A stretch of DNA of 64,000 nt from Gari tellinella (Eukaryota; Mollusca; Bivalvia; Cardiida; Psammobiidae), in the NCBI GenBank assembly GCA_922989275.2, contig OV277872.1:30463619-30527618 (forward strand), given 5' to 3'. Below the pieces are notes generated by a model that was not told the DNA's origin, made no database searches, and saw nothing but the letters and a program-made list of their open reading frames with translations. Position 1 is the stretch's first letter; every line of letters begins with the position of its first letter. A program made the position numbers and the translations under genes. Of this stretch, positions 21,739-33,235 are shown in pieces.

Positions 21739-22010
21739 TACAATGCGGAACACGTTATTCGTTCCTGTTAAACGCGTTTAGTATAAAACAAATTACATGT
21801 ATTTCAAAAGTATTGTTTCCATTATTAAAAGTATAAAGACAAATCAGTGGCTAGGTAATCCGCTGTCTCGCCAGATTCCAAACTGGTAGCCATTCAGATA
21901 AAAATCAACTGTATTAACTTTGATCTCAACTTTTTTTTCCAACTTTTATTACACTTCATTTGCGTAAAGATTGCGTTTAAACAAGAAATAATAACGCCTT
22001 CTCAACTGTA
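21739..22010 (-). mobile_element. Element A11
   Basis: Degenerate; AAACGCGTTTAG box and CTTCTCAACTGTA end kept, palindrome mostly lost. Confidence 0.65.
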
Positions 22011-22047
22011 AAACGTGGCTATGTTTGGCACCCGGTGTCTGATTGAC

Positions 22048-22268
22048 TTAACCCATTACCCCATGGCTTGTTTCTAGAAATAATGTTAGATGACCACTTT
22101 AAGGCACATCCTGCTTTACTTTCAGCCTGCTTTAAGCTATCATGTGCTAGGATATGAAAATATTTCTTCTGGTGCATAATTCACGACTTTATAAATTGGA
22201 ACTTTTTTCTTCAGTTGAGGAATAAGTCAGGGGAGTATAAAGGCGTATTTATGGGATAATTGGTTTAA
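22048..22268 (-). mobile_element. Element D5
   Basis: TTAA at both ends; one palindrome arm deleted (GGCACATCCTGCTTTAC kept). Confidence 0.7.
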
Positions 22269-22297
22269 CTAGTTCGAATTATCGGAATATCTACTGT

Positions 22298-22555
22298 TTT
22301 AATGTGGAGAAAACGTTATTCTTGACCAATAAACTCGTTTACGCTTAAACTATTATTTCCACTGCAAACAGTTTGGAGCCAGATCAGACGCCGGGATACC
22401 TAGCTTCTGATCAAGCTCCAAACTGTTTGCCACACATATTAAAATAAATAATTAAAAATTAAAAAAAAAGTCATTTTCTACAATGAAATATATTGCGTTT
22501 GCGTTTCGTTTGCGTTGAAACGGGAAATGTTTCACGTTATAGAGGTTCAACTGTT
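22298..22555 (-). mobile_element. Element A12
   Basis: GTGGAGAAAACGTTATTC end; palindrome with loop mismatches; far end eroded. Confidence 0.8.
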
Positions 22556-22837
22556 TATATAAAAATGTGTTTGTAAATGCCATTAATCTTCACCCGAACG
22601 AACCATTTAACCAATTACTCCGTCGCCTTTCTTTAAAAAAGTTCATTGAATCATTATGCTGGTAAATCCAAATTTCCTCAGAAATTCCTAAAATTGCGCT
22701 TCTGACAGAAGCGCACAGTTAGGCACTTCTGATGATGTCTCCAGTTAGAGACAAAACCGTCAAAATTTTAGTTAAATATCGTGCTGTATTTAGAAGAAAA
22801 TGATACTCAAAACTCAATTGTACGACCTATTGATCTA

Positions 22838-22945
22838 CATTTGAAGACAGGCGATCACTAAAGCCTAAGGTGCATTCTGCTTTACGCTCAGCCTGCTTTA
22901 AGCGACCATTTGCTAGGATAAAGAAATAAGTTCTTATGGCGCATA
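22838..22945 (-). mobile_element. Element D6 fragment
   Basis: AAGGTGCATTCTGCTTTACG and CAGCCTGCTTTAAGCG arm only. Confidence 0.6.
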
Positions 22946-23108
22946 TCCATGGATGTGTAAATTGTATGAATTGTATAATCCACAATTAAAGTTGAAAAAG
23001 TTGAGTTTAAAAATCCACTATCAAAACGACTGTAAACGCCCACATTTATATACAAAAACTCCTTTATCACGACAAATCAGCATAGTGCACAAGAGAGATG
23101 GTACAGTT

Positions 23109-23460
23109 TACAGTGCTCCCTCCCTACAACGACCCTTTCAACAACGATTCTCTCCTGATAACAACGCATGCCGCTGATTCCTAAACAAAGCAATTATGTC
23201 CATTATTTCCACGGCTGTCTGCTTAAATTGTCGTCTGCTGTTTTTTAAAGTCAAATATTGAACAGTTTGACAAATAAAAACAACTGATGAGTGACAAACA
23301 GTATGAATCTAGATCAGGCACCGCGCACCGCGGTGACTGATCTGGATGCAAGCTGTTTGCAAAAGTAAACCAATGTCCCTCCCAATAACAACCCCCCCGA
23401 ACAACTCACACACACACTTTTGTCTCCAATTGGGTAGTGTTGTAGAGAGGAAACACTGTA
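23109..23460 (+). mobile_element. Element C7
   Basis: Complete; palindrome loop GCACCGCGCACCGCGGTG shows paired changes; a short CA run lies near the right end. Confidence 0.9.
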
Positions 23461-23733
23461 TGTGTGCACACAGTAATACGATCTATGTTACTTCCTAAAA
23501 CGTGGCCAATTCATATGACATTCAGTGACGAATGTTACATGTAGACACTTCAGGTTATATTTGCAAAAATGATAAAACAAATACATGTAGTTAAGTTATC
23601 AGCGTTTACAGTGAACGTTTATAACATACAACCGCTATATTATATAATCTGGTTTATAAATCACTTGAAGGAGTCGAATGCTTCCCTGTGTCGTCTGTTT
23701 CAAAATATCACCCGAAACAAAACATCACCTGCT

Positions 23734-23946
23734 TTAACCCTTTGCCTGCTGGTCGCGACTTTATTGACGTTTGCAAACAGTTTAGATCCAGATCAGACAC
23801 CGCGTAACGCGGTGTCTGATCTGGATCCAAACTGTTTGACACTCTTCTTTAGGTTTCTTAACTTAAAAAATGTATAAATCTAAATTTAACAAATTTGGCA
23901 GACGACAATTTCGAAGCAGACGACATCACCGCAGGATAAGGGTTAA
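23734..23946 (+). mobile_element. Element B6
   Basis: TTAA both ends; palindrome 23774-23838 with ACACCGCGTAACGCGGTGT (paired G-to-A / C-to-T); GCAGACGACAATTTCG module. Confidence 0.93.
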
Positions 23947-23984
23947 TATCATTGTCTACTTCAATTGATCGACTGTAACAATAT

Positions 23985-24220
23985 ATATTATAACGTCTGC
24001 TTCTTTATTTCGTCTGCTTCCATTTATCGTTTTTGTCAATATTGGTATATCATCTGTTTCAATATATCGTCTGAATAAAAATAGCGTATATTTTGATTAA
24101 TTTTCTTCTTCAAGATATCGATGCTTCAAATAATCGTCTACTTGAAGATATCGTCTGCTTCAATATAACGTCTGCTTCAACATAATTATCAATTGTTTCA
24201 AAATGTCGCCTGCTCTCCTT
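23985..24220. repeat. Array of the TCGTCTGCTTC motif
   Basis: About ten degenerate copies of (A)TCGTCTGCTTCAA at irregular 14-30 bp spacing, starting 40 bp after B6, whose own module has the same motif. Confidence 0.8.
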
Positions 24221-24462
24221 CATAGATCTATACGCATTTTCACGCCTGATCCTCAAGGTGATTCTTGTTACAGTCACGCTTCTATCTTTAAAACAATCTT
24301 TACATCCTGACAGGTGACTGTTCAAAAAAGTTAAATACAGAATAAGGCAGAAAGTCTTCTATTATTAACCGCCTGTCTTAACTGTTCTAAAGTTCTAGTA
24401 GAGGGTGCCTCTAGAATTGTTTGAACTTCAATGAAATGTTTTATACATATCGATATGAGGAA

Positions 24463-24616
24463 CTAGGCGTCTGATCAAGCTCCAACGCTGTTTGTCACTC
24501 TGATCACAATAAATCTTTAATTTTCTCTTTAAAAAAAATACATTTTCTTCATTTTATTGCAATGCTTTTGCGTTTAGTTTACCTCTAAACAGTAGAGGAA
24601 TAACGTGTTTCCGACT
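24463..24616 (-). mobile_element. Element A13, truncated
   Basis: Starts in the palindrome (GGCGTCTGATCAAGCTCC); far end eroded. Confidence 0.7.
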
Positions 24617-24793
24617 AATGTCTTGACAAAAAATGAAATAATGGAGTCAAAAATTCGATATTACACATAAAACAACGCTGGAAGTGTAATAAAGGCATTC
24701 AATAGTTTCGCCTTTTCAATGGTTCTGTTCATCCTCAAGCTCTGTTTGAAGTGGGACACCGAATGACGTCATTTGCGATGACGTTACTATAAA

Positions 24794-25093
24794 CTATGGA
24801 ATTCCATATACGACAGCCAACTGCTAGCTGCACTGCCAACTGCTTCCTGTCAATTATTCAAAATTCATGTATATGGATTAAAAATGGAGGATCTTCTGGT
24901 AAAATACTGCCCGCTGCGGCAACAAAACTTCACATTGGACCAAATAGCTGCCGCATTGGAAGTAAAACATGGAGTATCGTACAGGTATGAAACGTATGTA
25001 GTAAGTAGTTGTCAGTAATCAGTAAAGAGTAGATAGTAAGCAGTTGGCAGTTGACAGTGAGAACTTGGCTGTTGTACATGGAACTCCATAGCG
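24794..25093. mobile_element. Foldback element M1
   Basis: Ends ATGGAATTCCATATACGACA and the inverted TGTTGTACATGGAACTCCAT. Inside them are inverted arrays of GCAGTTGGCAGT-like units. Confidence 0.7.
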
Positions 25094-25387
25094 AGGAAAA
25101 CAAAATATTGTGCATTTGTTGTCAAATGTTTGTATAGGTATAAAACAATGACGCTCCTGAATGTTTTAGGCGCCGCATTTCGAACTACGAGTGTATCTGT
25201 ATATCAATACGTCGTGGAATCGTGGCGGATTTCCATCAATTATTGATATATAGCACTTATAAATTTGGAAAATATAAAGAAAAAATAACATAGGAAACGA
25301 CAAGCTTATTTCAGTTACAGTTTATAGGGGCCACGGTTCCTGGTTCGGGGCTTCGGTTTTATACGCGTCATCAAGTATGCATACAGT

Positions 25388-25524
25388 ACGCATTTGGCGG
25401 TGAGCAGTTGGAAGTAAGCAGTTGGCAATAAGTAGTTGGCAGTAAGCAGTTTGCAGTAAGCAGTAAAGAGTAGACAGTTGGCAGTTGACCGTAAGAAGTT
25501 GGCTGTCGTATATGGAATTCCATA
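25388..25524. mobile_element. Half element M2
   Basis: GCAGTTGG(A/C)AGTAA units (25400-25480), then GGCTGTCGTATATGGAATTC. Confidence 0.65.
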
Positions 25525-25999
25525 ATAAACAACGCAACGTTTTGGCCGAAAACATATATGGCGAGTGGGCTACATGTTTAACCTACGGCTTAAAATAACA
25601 ACGTAGATTTTTAAAATGTGATTAATATAATCTCACATTCGTGCTCAGTACTTATCATTAAACGTATTTGACTGGCAAAACGTTATGAGATTACACCACG
25701 AAACCGATATGACCAATCAAAAAATTGCTTATGGATTGTGTTTGGCGTCTCTTGCTCAACGAACTCAACAAGGGTTTACAACCGATATATTTCGTACTCC
25801 ATGGCGTGTCGGTCCATGACGTTACACTACCAGTCGAACAAAATATGTGCTCCATGAGATTTGGTTGCTCCACGAAAATTAGCCAGTCGAAAACGCCTAT
25901 TGTTAGTAAACCTGCTGACTAAACAAGTACGTGTTTGTCGCTCGCCAAGGCTCGTGTCACATTATTTAAATCAACTCATTTATTAATCAAAGTTGTGGG

Positions 26000-26740
26000 A
26001 ATACTAATGATGGTTTCAAACTGAAATAAAGAGGCATGGAATGAACAATGCTTTTACATGTATATGTCTTTGACAGATTTGTTAACTGTTTATATGTACA
26101 GAGAACCTATAAAATTAAATAATATTGTTAATAGCCTGAAAACACTTATTTGGCCTATACCCATTTTCGTAAATGATTTAAATACTTGAAAGTTATTTCA
26201 GATACGTTTGTAGATATGGTCTTTGAATTGTATCAAGCAATTTCAAAGAAACATTTTAAAAAGCCGTGGAATCGACAACTCTCGGCGCCGTCGCATTTCA
26301 AAGCAGCATGCCGCTTTTCTGGTCCGGAAAAATATTCATACACAACTAAACGTGAAAGTAGATTATCATGTTTACTTCAGACTGTTGTATTTATTCACTT
26401 ATATTTAAACCTTTTCTAATCGTTTCATTGTTTCGTTTAACACTTTTCTCAAAAGTAGCCGGTGTTTGGTCTATTCATAGTTAGATCTATTGTCTTATTG
26501 ATAATATCAAATATCGAGTGTTGTTTCTAGAGTAGATGACGACTGAGTCATTGACCGGGAAACTCAAAACTGGCTACTGAAGTTTGGAAACCATCTTAAA
26601 TGATAAGTCCTTTCAGATTCTCTATTACGACTTGTATAATATCGAAAATATTGCTTAGTTTCATTACAATGCAAATGGCATTAAATTTTTTGTGATAAAC
26701 AATTATAAACCATTGATTCATTATTATAAGCCATGCAATA
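26000..26740. other. No gene or repeat recognised
   Basis: AT-rich; short frames near 26186-26419 lack any domain and overlap each other. Confidence 0.4.
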
Positions 26741-26743
26741 TAT

Positions 26744-27028
26744 TGGATACTATACTAGTGTAATATCGTTTTAAGGCTCCAGCCCAACTCGTTCCTCCAC
26801 AAACGGTGCATGAAGCTGGGCACCAAATGATGTCTTCTGTGATGACGTTACCATAGAAAATGTGTATGCGATAAATAAAATCTCACATTCCTGCTCATTT
26901 CTTATCAAATTCAATAAACTCGTTGACTAACATTAATATGCTGTCCACCAAGGTTCGCATTATATTACTATAGTCAATTCATTCATTAAAAAATGATAAT
27001 TAGTTATCACTCATGCAAGATTTTCTAT
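26744..27028. mobile_element. Element F2
   Basis: ACTAGTGTAATATCGTTTTA to CACTCATGCAAGATTTTCTA; internal hairpin with CTCGTTGACTAACATTAATA and its mirror decayed. Confidence 0.7.
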
Positions 27029-27667
27029 AAAAATGATTAAAGTTTATCAACATTTATTATTATTATACCAGAATTATATATTGCCCTATACACACATGAG
27101 TTGTGCGTTTAAAAACGCTTCACGTGAAATTTTATACATTGAAACACTTTTAAGATAGTTTTACACACATATGAGTCAATGTATCTTACTCAAATTTCAC
27201 CAGAACTGGCTGAAGGTAAAGCAGACAGCTACTTAAGATATACAATCATATACATGATATGACTCAGTGTTCATCCAGCTTTTATTTTAAATATGACGTT
27301 TATCGATGTGGCGATATCCAGAGGTAAATGATTAGCCGATATTTGTAGCCTTTATCGCAGAGACATTTGAAGGTCAATGTAATATTTCGTTATAGTGAGG
27401 CATAAGTACACCAACTGTTGCAAAGACCTGTCAGAAATATACAAAAATAGCAACAACCAGCGTGTATTATAGATCGTCGGTACTAGCCGGCGGTCCCTTT
27501 ATTATATCGTTCATATTCATTAGAATAGCATAGCTCCTGCAAACGTCGAGAAGCGGCCACCCAACACATACCCTTCTCCTGTCTGCACACTGGTAAGACG
27601 TAACGTCGCCGACTGCTGTTCTACGTTCCCACTGCTGTAAAATCTACGCTATAGCTGTGGAACAAAA

Positions 27668-27694
27668 ATGGCTGCGCCCTTAATAAACAACGAG
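27668..27694 (+). other. Candidate first coding exon (left arm copy)
   Basis: ATG followed by nine codons (MAAPLINNE) and a strong donor gtaagg. The same exon and donor occur in the other arm of the inverted duplication. No downstream exon was identified. Confidence 0.35.
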
Positions 27695-28366
27695 GTAAGG
27701 ACAATGAAACGTTGTTTTTGAGAGTCTTTCTTTATAATATCAAAAATGGAGTAGTTGCACGGAATATCCCGGTTATATGTGCATACTCCGGCGTTGTGTT
27801 CTCGTTGGATACACGCTTAGTTAAGACGTTTAACCCGATAAAGTTGCGACAGATACCCGATTTCTTGAACATTTACGTGTGAAGAACTCCGAAAAAGCTT
27901 CGTAAAGCTGGTGTATTAGAGATTCTGCAATATTATCCAAACCAAAACACTCCCTGATGGACAGTATTGATAAATTGATATAAAAATGTCCCCTTTACGT
28001 GAATATAAAAACTTTATAAGTTATTTTTAAAGTACAACGTTATTCCATGCCGGACTCGATACAACGTTCAGACTGCAGGGTAAAAAATGCATCGAGCTAA
28101 TACTATACGTATATACGCGACTGTGCTCTCACTTACAAGACAGTTGAAGACATACCTTCAGTAGTGTGTACCTATAGACCTTTGTAGCGTTTATTTTTAG
28201 ACAACCTCCCGGGTAACACTTGACAATGAACTTATAATCGTGGAATTAGGGCATGCATACAAGTGTTTTAAAGCGATCTTGCGAGGCAACTTGCATAACA
28301 TATCACTCATTCTTAAAAGCAGGCCCGGCAAAGTATGTCTATGTGATTAATACCTGCTCTTGTTGG

Positions 28367-28613
28367 TTAACCCTTTCGGCGTCGTAGTCGCATAAAGTAG
28401 ACTTTGCAAATAGTTCGGATCCAGATTAGACGCCGCGCAACGCGGCGTCTGATCAGGATCCAAACTGTTTGATACTTTTATCGATATTTCGTAAGTCATA
28501 AAACCTTAAATCTAACTTTGAAACGTTCTTGCAGAGAACAGTACTAAAGCAGACGACAATAAAGCGGTGAAGGGGTAAATATCTCACGAAATATTTGGCG
28601 CCGAAAGGGTTAA
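28367..28613 (+). mobile_element. Element B7 in the duplication's left arm
   Basis: TTAA both ends with an 11-bp perfect inverted end CCCTTTCGGCG/CGCCGAAAGGG; palindrome loop GCCGCGCAACGCGGC. Confidence 0.95.
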
Positions 28614-28965
28614 TGATTATTTATACTGAAACACCACTCTTTCCTGATGACATGTTGTTTTACTTTTCAGAACACTATACGTATACGACTAATGTTCTCT
28701 TACTTATAAGACAGTTGAAGACACACCTTCAGTAGTGTGTACCTATAGACCTTTGTAGCGTATATTTTAAGAACGCTTTGATTCTGAAATCTACATGGCT
28801 TTATGAATATATTTAGCAAATAATCAAATATGGATTGGTGTGGTCTATTCTACGTATGCATTCGCCTTGTCAGAGGCACCGACAGATGCACTCGAAAAAG
28901 GCATTTTGTTCATAAAGGCGCGGAACCAGAACGGTTTTAGTTACCATTCGGGTGATTCATGCATA

Positions 28966-30136
28966 AACTGAGATTTTTTTGGACTGATCATATTTTTTTA
29001 ATGTCAGAAGCCAAATATTGCCACAAATTTGCTTTTAGTTGAGTATTTTATTTCATTTTGACAAGTACACCATCCGGTTGCGAGTCCCTTTAAAAAGAGA
29101 AATGCACAACATATTTTGACAATGTATCTACTAATTTATACGCGGTAAGTTTAGAGCGTGTAATAAATGTCGCAGTTTTTCACAACCAAGCAATCTTGCG
29201 TGAACTCAATTTCGCGGTATGCCACAATTCCTAGTTGGCATTAAAGTAATTAGTTTGTGTGTGCATGAATTTGCATATTCATCCATTTGCGTTATACGCG
29301 AAAGTTACCACACAGGAATAGTAGAGAGGAATTGTCATGTTGGGTTCAAGTGAGCGCGGCTAAAATTCTTTTTCTAAGTCCAAATTGTAATGTCGAATAG
29401 CATGAATAATCCTAGTAGACATGGAGATTCACTGAAATACACACTGTGAATTTGCATTATGAATAAGACAATGAATAAAATTGATGAGTTCACCGGAATA
29501 CCTGTGTCACCTGCCAGCAAGCATCAGCTGAGCATTCTCTTTCGATAAGAGAAATTTCAATTCAAATTCTTTAGTAAAACAGAAGAAATCTGCAAGAAAC
29601 GGAAATGTTGAAAAGGAGAATAAATCTCACAATATTGATGCAAGAGTTATGAACCTTGTGAAATACACTTCCACTTGTCAGGCTCTATCTATAAATGAAG
29701 TTTCATAACAGGTGTTATGAAGCGGGACGCAAAAAGCGTGAAGGACAGAGAGACGGGTGGACAGACAGACGTGTAGGACAGACGGACGGACGGCGGACAA
29801 GTGATACCTTAGTGTCACCTCTGCCTACAGCAGGTGACAAAACAGTAGAATATAGACCAAAATGTCTTGTTACAACATCCCTGAAAGTTCAATAATGTGC
29901 ACACGGTACAGATGTAATGTTTTCAAAACATAGCCATAGATTTCAAAAGGGCATTTTCCTTTATGTTTGCTGTTCAAAAAATGGACATTTGTACACATTA
30001 GATAATTATTTAACATGCGAGGATTAAGAAGAGAGCCCCCGAGATATCGGAAGTACAGTTTTTTTGACAGTAAATTTCCATTTCCAAATGCCCCACCTCC
30101 CCAATCTGGTGTGTTTGGCTTCCTCTCGTTTAGGCA
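28966..30136. other. Spacer between duplication arms
   Basis: No gene seen. 28975-29095 is a dispersed repeat found again, inverted, at 63410-63530. 29690-29880 holds a GACAGACGGACGG-type simple stretch and a GTGTCACC/GGTGAC pair typical of dispersed mollusc repeats. Confidence 0.5.
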
Positions 30137-30925
30137 AGAATCCCCCGAATGGTAACTAAAACCGTTCTGGTTCCGCGCCTTTATTTTCGAGTGCATCTGT
30201 CGGTGACTCTGACAAGGCGAATGCATACGTAGAATAGACCACACCAATCCATATTTGATTATTTGCTAAATATATGCATATAGCCATGTAGATTTCAGAA
30301 TCAAAGCGTTCTTTAAATATACGCTACAAAGGTCTATAGGTACACACTACTGAAGGTGTGTCTTCAACTGTCTTGTAAGTGAGAGCACAATCGCGTATAT
30401 ACGTATAGTATTAGCTCGATGCATTTTTTACCCTGCAGTCTGAACGTTGTATCGTGTCCGGCATGGAGGAACGTTGTATTTGAAAAATAACCTATAAAGT
30501 TTTTATATTCACGTGAAGGGGACATTTTTATATCAATTTATCAATACTGTCCATCAGGGAGTGTTTTGGTTTGGATAATATTGCAGAATCTCTAATAGAC
30601 CAGCTTTACGAAGCTTTTTCGGAGTTCTTCACACGTAAATGTTCAAGAAATCCGGAATCTGTCGCAACTTTATCGGGTTAAACGTCTTAACTAAGCGAGT
30701 ATACAACGAGAACACAACGCCGGAGCATGCACATATAACCGGGACATTCCGTGCAACTTCTCCTTTTTTGATATTATAAAGAAAGACTCTCAAAAACAAC
30801 TTTTCATTGTCCTTACCTCGTTGTTTATCGAGGGCGCAGCCATTTTTGTTCCACAGCTATAGCGTAGATTCTACAGCAGTGGGAACGTAGAACAGCAGTC
30901 GGCGACGTTACGTCTTACCAGTGTG
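30137..30925 (-). repeat. Right arm of the inverted duplication
   Basis: Uninterrupted ~790-bp arm; its outer edge cuts the C1q exon. The spacer between the arms is about 1.2 kb (28966-30136). Confidence 0.9.
30817..30843 (-). other. Candidate first coding exon (right arm copy)
   Basis: Mirror copy encoding MAAPSINNE followed by gtaagg. Frame and donor are kept despite several differences between the arms nearby. Confidence 0.35.
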
Positions 30926-31246
30926 AGACCGACTGGCCCTGCTTGAGACCGATTATCGCCGAGTTGGTCGACTGCTGGCTACGGCCATCCGGATAAATTA
31001 CCACATCGACTTGACTCGCCCCGTCAACCACTAGATTGCAAACAAGCTCAGACGATTGCCAGTGCTCGATGGAGAAGGTAAACAAATAGGTTCCCGGCGT
31101 ATGTATGGTTGCAATTTCTGTCAGCGGATTGTACAGGTTAACAACGTTGTAAAGCACCTTATTGAACTTGAGCGTGTAGCCCGGATGAACTGACTCCTCG
31201 TGGTCATGGTATGCTGTGAATGCGTATCCCTAGTTCTGTCGACGAT
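30926..31246 (-). pseudogene. Truncated C1q-domain exon
   Basis: The minus strand encodes YAFTAYHDHEESVHPGYTL, NKVLYNVVNLYNPLT, GTYLFTFSIEHW and NSAIIGLKQGQSV. This is the first two thirds of a C1q jelly-roll (usual start VAFTAY, middle GTYxFT). Homology stops at 30926, exactly where the inverted duplication begins, and a stop follows. With acceptor ttattttacag at 31247 the exon also has an in-frame TAG just before GYAFTAY. C1q-domain proteins are secreted lectin-like recognition molecules, greatly expanded in bivalves; this copy cannot make a full domain. Confidence 0.8.
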
Positions 31247-31258
31247 CTGTAAAATAAC

Positions 31259-31534
31259 AGGGCTGCCATAAGTTGACATGAAAAATCCTAAGATTTCCAA
31301 ATTTGCATTTTTCAAGTGCGATTTTACGAATCGTACCTTTACCCCATAGCATTTTATCTTGTTTTGTTGATATACGACCACTTAAAGCAGGCTGTAAGTA
31401 AAGCAGAACGCGCCGATGAGCGCATTCTGTTTTACTTTCAGCCTGGTTTAAGCTACCATATAGGGCATATAAATATACTGGGAAAAACCCCGGAGATTTA
31501 GGAAAAATTCCGGAAAAATGGCAGCCCTTAAATA
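31259..31534. mobile_element. Element N1 with D7 nested inside
   Basis: Inverted ends AGGGCTGCCAT / ATGGCAGCCCT; inner AAAATTCCGG blocks; D7 interrupts it after CGTACCTTTA. Ends 12 bp from the C1q acceptor. Confidence 0.75.
31337..31475. mobile_element. Element D7
   Basis: Palindrome AAAGCAGGCTGTAAGTAAAG, loop CGCGCCGATGAGCGC, mirror arm; no clean TTAA ends. Confidence 0.7.
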
Positions 31535-31549
31535 AACATTAACTTTCAT

Positions 31550-31690
31550 AAAAATGACCCATATGAGCCGTATGTGGGTTTCCGTACTGGCCCCATATGG
31601 GTTGCCCATATGGGACCCACACGGAAAGTGTAACAGGGTAAGAGCTGGGTCCCATGTGGGCAGCCATGAAAGGTAGCAAACACGTGTTTT
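31550..31690 (-). repeat. Single CATATGGG unit
   Basis: One inverted copy of the 35.1-kb array unit: GCCCATATGGGACCCACAC. Confidence 0.75.
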
Positions 31691-32068
31691 AACTTTGTGA
31701 CGTAAATTTTAACATTATTTGGGAGGTCTCTTACTCAGGTTTATGTTAAATCAACAAGTGTTAAATAAAATTCACTAACTATTAGCCTATATGCTAAAGT
31801 GGTCAGAAACTCAAAAAGACAAACAGAATATATCGTCAAACTGAAATCCGCGAAAATATGTTACAATAGCAAATATGTGGTCTGATGCCTGTCATATCGC
31901 CTTAAAGGTTAAAACATAAACTGTTACACTTAAATATGTTCAATATGTTTTGTTTAAGATATTATCGTGGCATATTTCTGACACCAGCTAACCACTTATT
32001 TATCGTGATAGATTCCTGTTAATATCTCACATAAATACTCAACTTGTTTTTTTTCGCATAAACGTTCC

Positions 32069-33235
32069 CCAAACAAAAAGAACAGGGTAACAAATAACTA
32101 TAACAATGAACTAATTCTGTACAGTTCATTATTAATACATAATTGGTTGTCAAATCACATGCAAATGAGGTTAACAATGTACTAGTAACAATGTACTAAT
32201 AATGAACTTCCAACAATGAACTAATAAAGAACTAACAATGAACCAATTGTGTACTGTCGATCACAACCATGCACTGCTAACAATGTACTAATTATGTACT
32301 TATAACAATGTACTAATCATGTACTCATAACAATGTACTAATGATGAACTGTTAACAATGTACTAATTCTGCACCATTTCTGAGCTACATACTACATAGG
32401 CATGCAGATTTCATTGACCCCTTTGTCAATTTAAAACAAGTAATTTTCCTTCAATGAAACTTTTGATTTGTAAATTAAAAGAATATGCGGCAGCCTATAA
32501 CAAAACGTTAAACGTCTATCTAGATAAACAGTACATGTATTATTCTATAGTTTAGAGGTCGAGTCAATTCGGGGTCGATTTGACGAGGGACCGAATTGAC
32601 CCGGGATCTTCTAAATTTTGTAAACAATCACGGAAAATTCTCATGAACTAACCTTCATCGGCTTCGCTAACAAAACACAGTTGAAAACCCAAGCATCGTC
32701 GACTGCGTGTATTAATTAACGGTTCAACTTCACACTTTATGCAAGATATCTTGGACAAACTTCGATGGCTCGCTGTTGGTTACAAATTTCCAGATTTGAA
32801 TTTCTCCCGAATTCTCCCGAAGTGGAGAGTAGATTCAAAAAGGGGAATAACCGCACGTAAACAATGATGAACTATTAATGTACTATCCATATTGTTCAAG
32901 TTTAATTATGAACCAATGATGAACAGTTATAGAAGAACTATGTTAAATGATGAACTATTAATGTACTATCCAGATTTTATAAGTTTAATAAAGAACCAAT
33001 GATGTACAGTTGAAGAAAGTTAATGTTCAATGCTGAATTAATAATGAACTGTCTGCTTAATGCTGAACTATCAAAGTACTCTGGTGAATCTGAAATATAG
33101 TACATTGTTAGGGGTCTAATCGTGTACTTTTCAATGATGTACTAATACTGAACCACAACTATGTATTAAACAGTACATTATTGGTTCATTATTGGTTCAT
33201 AATTAGTTATTTGATTCATTTTATTTTTGTTTGGG
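32069..33235. mobile_element. 1.17-kb foldback element R with subterminal arrays
   Basis: Inverted ends CCCAAACAAAAA ... TTTTTGTTTGGG continue into CAAATAACTA. Left 32100-32370 has about ten AACAATGTACTAAT-like units; right 32870-33215 has the related ATGAACTATTAATGTACT units. The middle holds a GTCAATTCGG/CCGAATTGAC hairpin (32570-32605). No coding frame. Confidence 0.75.

Larger units (their letters stand above)
24690..25995. mobile_element. Element F1, split by M elements
   Basis: 24690-24795 and 25512-25995 match F3 (TGACGTCATTTGCGATGACG; CTCACATTCGTGCTCA; GCTCGCCAAGGCTCG). M1 and M2 material lies between. Confidence 0.6.
27587..28960 (+). repeat. Left arm of a large inverted duplication
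   Basis: 27587-28200 and 28668-28960 match the reverse complement of 30137-30925, clearly similar by eye. The match is interrupted by 28201-28667, flanked by two ~100-bp direct copies of the arm (28102-28200 and 28672-28775). Element B7 sits in that interruption. Confidence 0.9.
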
